Shown here one piece after another: positions 59,644-64,000 of a DNA stretch of 64,000 bases. Source of the stretch: DAMBHY01 sp032068765 (GTDB taxonomy: Bacteria > Bacteroidota > Bacteroidia > Bacteroidales > Dysgonomonadaceae); the NCBI GenBank assembly GCA_032068765.1, contig DAMBHY010000014.1, positions 1 to 64,000 of the forward strand, given 5' to 3'. The notes beneath the pieces are model-generated. The model was given only the letters and a program-made list of their open reading frames with translations. It made no database searches and was not told the DNA's origin. A program made the position numbers and the translations under genes. How positions within the stretch are numbered: position 1 is the stretch's first letter; each line of letters begins with the position of its first letter.

Positions 59644-60849
59644 TTACCTTCTGAATCTAAACCATTCGGAAAGTTCATGCTCTTCTCCTTTCAGGTAAGC
59701 GGACACCATTTGCATCCCTGCTACGGAGAATGTTATACCGTTTCCACCAAAACCCAGTACCCAGTAAGAATTTGGAAAGTCAGGATGTTCACCAATGTAT
59801 GGAAGTCCATCTTTAGTTTCCCCGAAAGTTCCTGCCCAGCTAAAATCCACGCGATACTCAAAATCTGGGAAAAATTTCTGAACTAATTCATGCAGTTTTT
59901 TTGTTTTGTTTGGAAGCAGTTTTTCTCTAAAAAGCGAGTTTTTAAACCTCACGTCCTCCCCGCCTACCAAAACGCGTCCGTCATCCGTTGTACGCATATA
60001 GAGATACGGCTGGTCTGTATTCCAAATCAGGACATCTTTCAACTTATCGTGCATGCATTTATCCCTTTCGCTAACCATTGCGAAAGATGAAAGCAGTTTC
60101 ACAAAATTGTCGCTAATCATCTGCGTACTTTCATAACCGTTGCAATAAATTACTTTTTTTGCAGTGATGCTGTGTCCATATTCGGTTAAAAACTGAACAC
60201 CATCATCCAAATAAGTTGTTTTGGTAATTTCCGTTTTGTCAAAAATCTGAAGTCCTTTTTTCTGGTTATACATCAACAAATCGTGCGCCAGCTTGAAAGC
60301 GTCCACGCTAGCACCTTGTTGAGACAAAATACCTCCGTAAGTATTGTATAGTCCGTACCGACTTTCGATTTCTTCCTTTTCGAGCCATTTCACTTCAAAA
60401 GTTGCTGCCTTACGAGCTGCAAGTTCTTCTTTTAACATCTTTACATCCTTTTCGGAAGACGTAAAATAAAGCGATTCCTTCTTTTTGTATCCGCATTTTG
60501 ATTTAATCTCTTTGGCAATTTCGCCTACTGTATCTATGGCTTTATAGCACGCAATGTAACTTTTTACCGCACCTTTCGCGCCTATATTTCTCGTCAACTT
60601 ATGCAGTGGAACATCTATTTCATATTGCAGCATCGAAGTTGTTGCGGATGTACTTCCGTTGCAAACTTCACGTCTGTCTATCAAAATAGTTTGATAACCG
60701 TCTTTTATACATTGGTGAGCAATGAGACTTCCCGTGATACCTCCGCCGACAATTAAAATATCTGTGGTAACATCTTTATTAATAGAAGGATACGAATTAA
60801 GTAATCCATTCTTTATTAACCAAAAGGGTTCTGAGCTTTTTAAATCCAT
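59644..60849 (-). CDS. FAD-dependent oxidoreductase, DAO family
   Basis: The 401-residue protein has an N-terminal FAD-binding motif, DILIVGGGITGSLIAHQC, ILIDRREVCNGSTSATT, then ILSQQGASVDAFKLAHDLL, and the C-terminal YWVLGFGGNGITFSVAG, the DAO glycine motif. Such enzymes oxidise secondary or primary amines (glycine, sarcosine, D-amino acids or gamma-glutamyl-putrescine-type substrates). The start follows another six unrelated-looking residues before the FAD region. No partner gene gives the substrate. It is a single-gene unit. Confidence 0.85.
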   Translation of the reverse strand: MDLKSSEPFWLIKNGLLNSYPSINKDVTTDILIVGGGITGSLIAHQCIKDGYQTILIDRREVCNGSTSATTSMLQYEIDVPLHKLTRNIGAKGAVKSYIACYKAIDTVGEIAKEIKSKCGYKKKESLYFTSSEKDVKMLKEELAARKAATFEVKWLEKEEIESRYGLYNTYGGILSQQGASVDAFKLAHDLLMYNQKKGLQIFDKTEITKTTYLDDGVQFLTEYGHSITAKKVIYCNGYESTQMISDNFVKLLSSFAMVSERDKCMHDKLKDVLIWNTDQPYLYMRTTDDGRVLVGGEDVRFKNSLFREKLLPNKTKKLHELVQKFFPDFEYRVDFSWAGTFGETKDGLPYIGEHPDFPNSYWVLGFGGNGITFSVAGMQMVSAYLKGEEHELSEWFRFRR

Positions 60850-60957
60850 ATTAATGATATGTATGTAGATTTATAATTTTGGGAAGTAAGTCTTTTTCCG
60901 AAAATTATTATTATAACACGCAGTAAATGAAATAAGTTTTGGAGAATAATCAAAAAA

Positions 60958-61608
60958 TCACAATTCTAATACTGATTGTTGCGTCAGGGCATAAATTTTA
61001 TAGGCATTCTTGTTGGTTAAGAGCTGAAAACCGGTAAAATGACTAAAAGCGGGAAGCCACAAGGCTTTCTTAAAAACAACGAAACACGGCAGTCTTACGT
61101 ATTGTTTTTTCATTGGCGAGAGCAGAACTCCGGGATGAATGTGGCCACTTATAATAAAATTATCGGTATTTATATTCGCCGTTTCTTCATGTACAAAAGT
61201 AAAATTGCCGCAATTGAATACTTCTGTTATTAATTGTATATCAAATTGTGACTCAATTTTCTGCGAAATTCGATCGTGATTGCCTTTCACCAAAACTACC
61301 TGAAGCATAGAATGCCGCAGCCGCCATTCCAAAAACAACGCTACATCATGGTTATTTTCAGCATGAAACAAATCGCCCACCACAATTAAACGCTTCACGT
61401 TAAAATATTTAATCAACGCATCCAGTCTAGCAAGGTCACTGTCCATTACCGAAGTTGGTATAGCAATGCCGTGTTTGCGAAAATGAGCGGCTTTCCCCAC
61501 ATGTAAATCGGAAAGAAACAAGGTTTCCTCTTCTTCCCAAAATGCCGCCCTATAATTGGTAAGGATGATATGTTGATTTTGAATTTCTATTTCCTGCGTG
61601 GCGATCAT
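60958..61608 (-). CDS. pdeM: ligase-associated DNA damage response endonuclease PdeM
   Basis: A 216-residue calcineurin-type phosphoesterase: LFLSDLHVGKAAHFRKHG, VVGDLFHAENNHDV, VLVKGNHDRISQK and IISGHIHPGVLLSP provide the two-metal site. The family occurs with the Lhr-type helicase, DNA ligase and an exonuclease in a DNA repair group. The start overlaps the helicase stop by four bases. Ligase and exonuclease genes, if present, would lie outside this window. Confidence 0.9.
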   Translation of the reverse strand: MIATQEIEIQNQHIILTNYRAAFWEEEETLFLSDLHVGKAAHFRKHGIAIPTSVMDSDLARLDALIKYFNVKRLIVVGDLFHAENNHDVALFLEWRLRHSMLQVVLVKGNHDRISQKIESQFDIQLITEVFNCGNFTFVHEETANINTDNFIISGHIHPGVLLSPMKKQYVRLPCFVVFKKALWLPAFSHFTGFQLLTNKNAYKIYALTQQSVLEL

Positions 61609-63998
61609 CTTAAATTGGCTTTTTGCATTCTTTTTATTCGGTCTTCGAGTTTTTCGGAAGTTAAAGACTGGCGCAAACTATCCACTTTGATAGGGAAACT
61701 TAGCGGCGTGAATTTTTGAGCGTTTACCAATACTATTTTAGAATTTTGTATTCGGTCAAATGCAGCTCGCAAGCGCGTTTCTTCTAACTGCTGATTAAAC
61801 ACCTCGCTGTAAGCCTGACGAATTAGAAGATTTCCCGGTTCGTGCTCTTCGAGCACTTTGTAAAACAATCCTGCCGATGCCTGTAAACTCTTATTGGTAC
61901 GTTTGGTGTGCGGCATTCGCTGGATAACCATTCCTGAAATAACCGCGATATCACGGAATTTGCGACGCGCCATTTCCGATGCATTCATACTGCTGTCAAT
62001 ATCTTCCACCAGATTTTCATTACTCAATATATCGTAAAGATTGGAATCATCAACGGGAATAGGCTGGTCGCTAAACAATTCAAAACCATAATCATTCATC
62101 GCGATAGAAAAAGTTATCGGCTCAATCCGACTGATTCTGTAAGCTATAATCGCGGCCATCACTTCGTGCACTAATCGTCCTTCAAAAGGATACATAAACA
62201 AGTGATATCCTTCGCGCGTCTTAATAAGCTCCACCAAAAGCTCATCTTCATGCGGAATGTGCGACACCTTTTCCTGTTCTACAAACAAAGGATGAAGAAA
62301 ACGCAACTCTTTATCGCTTGGCTTGGTATGCATCACTTCTGATATTTTTTGTCGGAGATAATGGCTGAGATTAGATGTCAGAGGCAGACGCCCACCGAGC
62401 CAGCTCGGCGTAATAGCGCGACCTGATGCGGCTCGCACAATTACCGTCATGTCTTTTATCGAAACAATTTCCAATACACGACCAGCGAGCACGAATTTTT
62501 CTTCTTTCTTCAGTTTGGAAATGAAATATTCTTCAATCATGCCAATATATCCGCCTGACATAAATTTCACCTGCATCATGATATCGCTCACAATCGCACC
62601 CATATTAAGGCGGTGCAACAAGGCGATTTTCCGTGAAGTCACTTTATACAATCCGTCTTCATCAATAATAACTTTATGAAACTCCTCATAATTACCCAGC
62701 GTGTCGCCTCCACGCGTAATGTGCACCAGCACCCAGCGCCATTCGCGCTCCTCCATAAACGAAAAAGCGTGAGTCTGTTTGATTTCGTTCCACATTTCTT
62801 CTTCTCGGAAGCCATCGCTGACTGCAAGCGTTACAAGATATTGTATCAAAATATCAAACGTCATGACCATCGGTTCACGTGGCTCAATTACATTGTCTTT
62901 CAACGCTTGTTTGAGCGCGGCAACTTCTACCAGTTCGAGCAAATGCGTGGGAAGAAAATATATTTTTGATGTTTCGTAAGGCGAATGTCCGCTGCGACCT
63001 GCCCGTTGCATAAAGCGTGCTACTCCTTTGCTGGAACCGATTTGTATAACCGTATCCACAGGCTTAAAGTCGACGCCTAAATCAAGCGAAGAAGTTGTCA
63101 CCACAGCCTTTAGATAGCCTGCGGCTAAATTATCCTCTATCCAGTTACGCAGTTCGAAATCGATGGAACCATGATGAATCGCAATCTGCCCTGCGAATTC
63201 GGGATGCGCGTCTAGCAGCATCTGATACCACATCTCGGCTTGCGAACGCGTGTTAGTAAAAACCAGCGTGGTCTTGCTTTTCTCCACAATATCCACCACC
63301 TTATTTACAAGTTTTCCGCCCAAATGTCCCGCCCAGGGAAGCGTTTCTACATCGTCGGGGAAAATAGAAATGACTTCCATCTTCTTCTTGTTTTTGGAGA
63401 TAATCTTTGTCTTTTTGAGAGAATAAGGGATCAGCGTTTCCAACGCTTCATCAAGATTACCTATCGTTGCAGTAATCCCCCATATCTGCAATTTAGGCTG
63501 AATATGCAGCAGACGACTGACGGCAAGCTCAGTCATCACACCCCGCTTCGTACTCAGCAATTCGTGCCATTCGTCCACTGCCACACAGTGAATATTTTTG
63601 AAAAAGCGGGTATAATCTTTCTGCGAAAACAGCAGATGCAGTGTTTCGGGAGTGACAATCAGGATTTCGGGCATCTTGCGATTTTGTTCCTGACGAGTTT
63701 TAATATCCGTATCTCCGTTTCGCACGCCCACTTTCCAGTCGATATTTAATTCTTCGAGCGCCGTATTCATCGCTTTGCAAATATCTTTTGCCAGCGAACG
63801 CAAAGGAGTTATCCATAACAACTGGATTGCTTTGGTATGTTTTTCGGGATTATTGATATGGTCGATAACGAGCGCGAGAAACACCGAAAAAGTTTTGCCG
63901 AATCCTGTAGGTGCTACGACCATTCCGCTATATCCATTCGAATATTTAAACCATGTATCTGACTGAAATTCGAAAGGTGTGTTGCCTTTTTCGTTCAT
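61605..63998 (-). CDS. ligase-associated DEXH-box helicase, 5' end outside window
   Basis: At least 797 residues. Helicase motifs: GMVVAPTGFGKTFSVFLAL (I), VAVDEWHELLSTKRG (DEWH, II), WGITATIG (III), TTLVFTNTRSQAEMWYQ (IV) and FMQRAGRSGHSPY (VI), then the Lhr C-terminal winged-helix and DUF4880-free tail. The ATG at 63996-63998 is probably not the true start: the reading frame is open to the window edge, and homologues begin some 20-30 residues earlier. With PdeM it belongs to the ligase-associated repair group; activity is inferred from family. Confidence 0.88.
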   Translation of the reverse strand: MNEKGNTPFEFQSDTWFKYSNGYSGMVVAPTGFGKTFSVFLALVIDHINNPEKHTKAIQLLWITPLRSLAKDICKAMNTALEELNIDWKVGVRNGDTDIKTRQEQNRKMPEILIVTPETLHLLFSQKDYTRFFKNIHCVAVDEWHELLSTKRGVMTELAVSRLLHIQPKLQIWGITATIGNLDEALETLIPYSLKKTKIISKNKKKMEVISIFPDDVETLPWAGHLGGKLVNKVVDIVEKSKTTLVFTNTRSQAEMWYQMLLDAHPEFAGQIAIHHGSIDFELRNWIEDNLAAGYLKAVVTTSSLDLGVDFKPVDTVIQIGSSKGVARFMQRAGRSGHSPYETSKIYFLPTHLLELVEVAALKQALKDNVIEPREPMVMTFDILIQYLVTLAVSDGFREEEMWNEIKQTHAFSFMEEREWRWVLVHITRGGDTLGNYEEFHKVIIDEDGLYKVTSRKIALLHRLNMGAIVSDIMMQVKFMSGGYIGMIEEYFISKLKKEEKFVLAGRVLEIVSIKDMTVIVRAASGRAITPSWLGGRLPLTSNLSHYLRQKISEVMHTKPSDKELRFLHPLFVEQEKVSHIPHEDELLVELIKTREGYHLFMYPFEGRLVHEVMAAIIAYRISRIEPITFSIAMNDYGFELFSDQPIPVDDSNLYDILSNENLVEDIDSSMNASEMARRKFRDIAVISGMVIQRMPHTKRTNKSLQASAGLFYKVLEEHEPGNLLIRQAYSEVFNQQLEETRLRAAFDRIQNSKIVLVNAQKFTPLSFPIKVDSLRQSLTSEKLEDRIKRMQKANLR

Positions 63999-64000
63999 CC

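Overview
The window looks like a chromosome segment of a low-GC anaerobic member of the Bacteroidota, probably order Bacteroidales. Support: TAnnTTTG-type promoter motifs, weak Shine-Dalgarno sequences, a TonB-dependent receptor relic of the Bacteroidetes barrel type, a long LysS, a GH109-like lipoprotein, ligase-associated PdeM and Lhr-type helicase, and a complete [FeFe]-hydrogenase set. Genus is not assignable from sequence alone; a Paludibacter-like organism is a guess.

Layout. (1) 1-2300: a gene graveyard of five broken or truncated genes (small membrane protein, 5'-less unknown, frameshifted unknown, TonB-dependent receptor C-terminus, response-regulator C-terminus). (2) 2494-12541, minus strand: a housekeeping run of lysS, gpsA, pgi, HAD phosphatase, CDF transporter, nadE, then an AmgK-like kinase fused to a RapZ C-terminal domain, overlapping a MurU-like nucleotidyltransferase. 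(3) 12984-14456: a group-B-like [FeFe]-hydrogenase. (4) 14625-25626: an 11-kb accessory island, the most unusual part of the window. Gene units, all on the plus strand, are separated by five long imperfect hairpins that begin CTAACA (once ATAACA) and end in GTTAG or GTTAA, resembling integron attC sites, but no integrase is visible. Cargo: an Mrr-like nuclease, a HEPN protein, a large restriction-modification operon, and one cation-transporter unit present twice as an apparently exact 873-bp copy. Two units open with the same layout: short conserved leader peptide, small paralogous protein, perfect 10-bp hairpin, then the nuclease or RM genes. (5) 25.7-27.4 kb: a tandem mini-palindrome leader before a DUF6261-like gene, then a ClbS/DfsB-like gene starting with C8A8. 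(6) 27452-33837, minus: S9 peptidase and the hydrogenase maturases HydE, HydF and HydG, with a broken secreted-protein gene between hydE and hydF. (7) 34-39 kb: TonB-like protein, acyltransferase, Ddl, RluD-family synthase, PASTA protein, L34. (8) 39.4-43.6 kb: amino-acid permease, gene-poor DNA, small secreted and membrane proteins, tRNA-Lys. (9) 43.7-64 kb: HU, two rhomboids, EEP hydrolase, queD, queE, rnz, asd, zinc ABC components, mnmD, GH109-like protein, dapB, lepB, WbqC, a biotin carrier with its carboxyltransferase, a DAO oxidase, and pdeM with the helicase, which runs off the right edge.

How parts work together: the hydrogenase at 13 kb and its maturases at 30-34 kb form a complete H-cluster system now separated by the cassette island. 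The kinase-RapZ fusion and MurU suggest amino-sugar recycling into peptidoglycan precursors, to which Ddl and the DapB/Asd lysine-DAP genes also contribute. The cassette island is mainly a defence store (nucleases, methylases, HEPN) with metal-transport cargo. Coordinates and motifs were read by eye; family names rest on recognised motifs, not searches.
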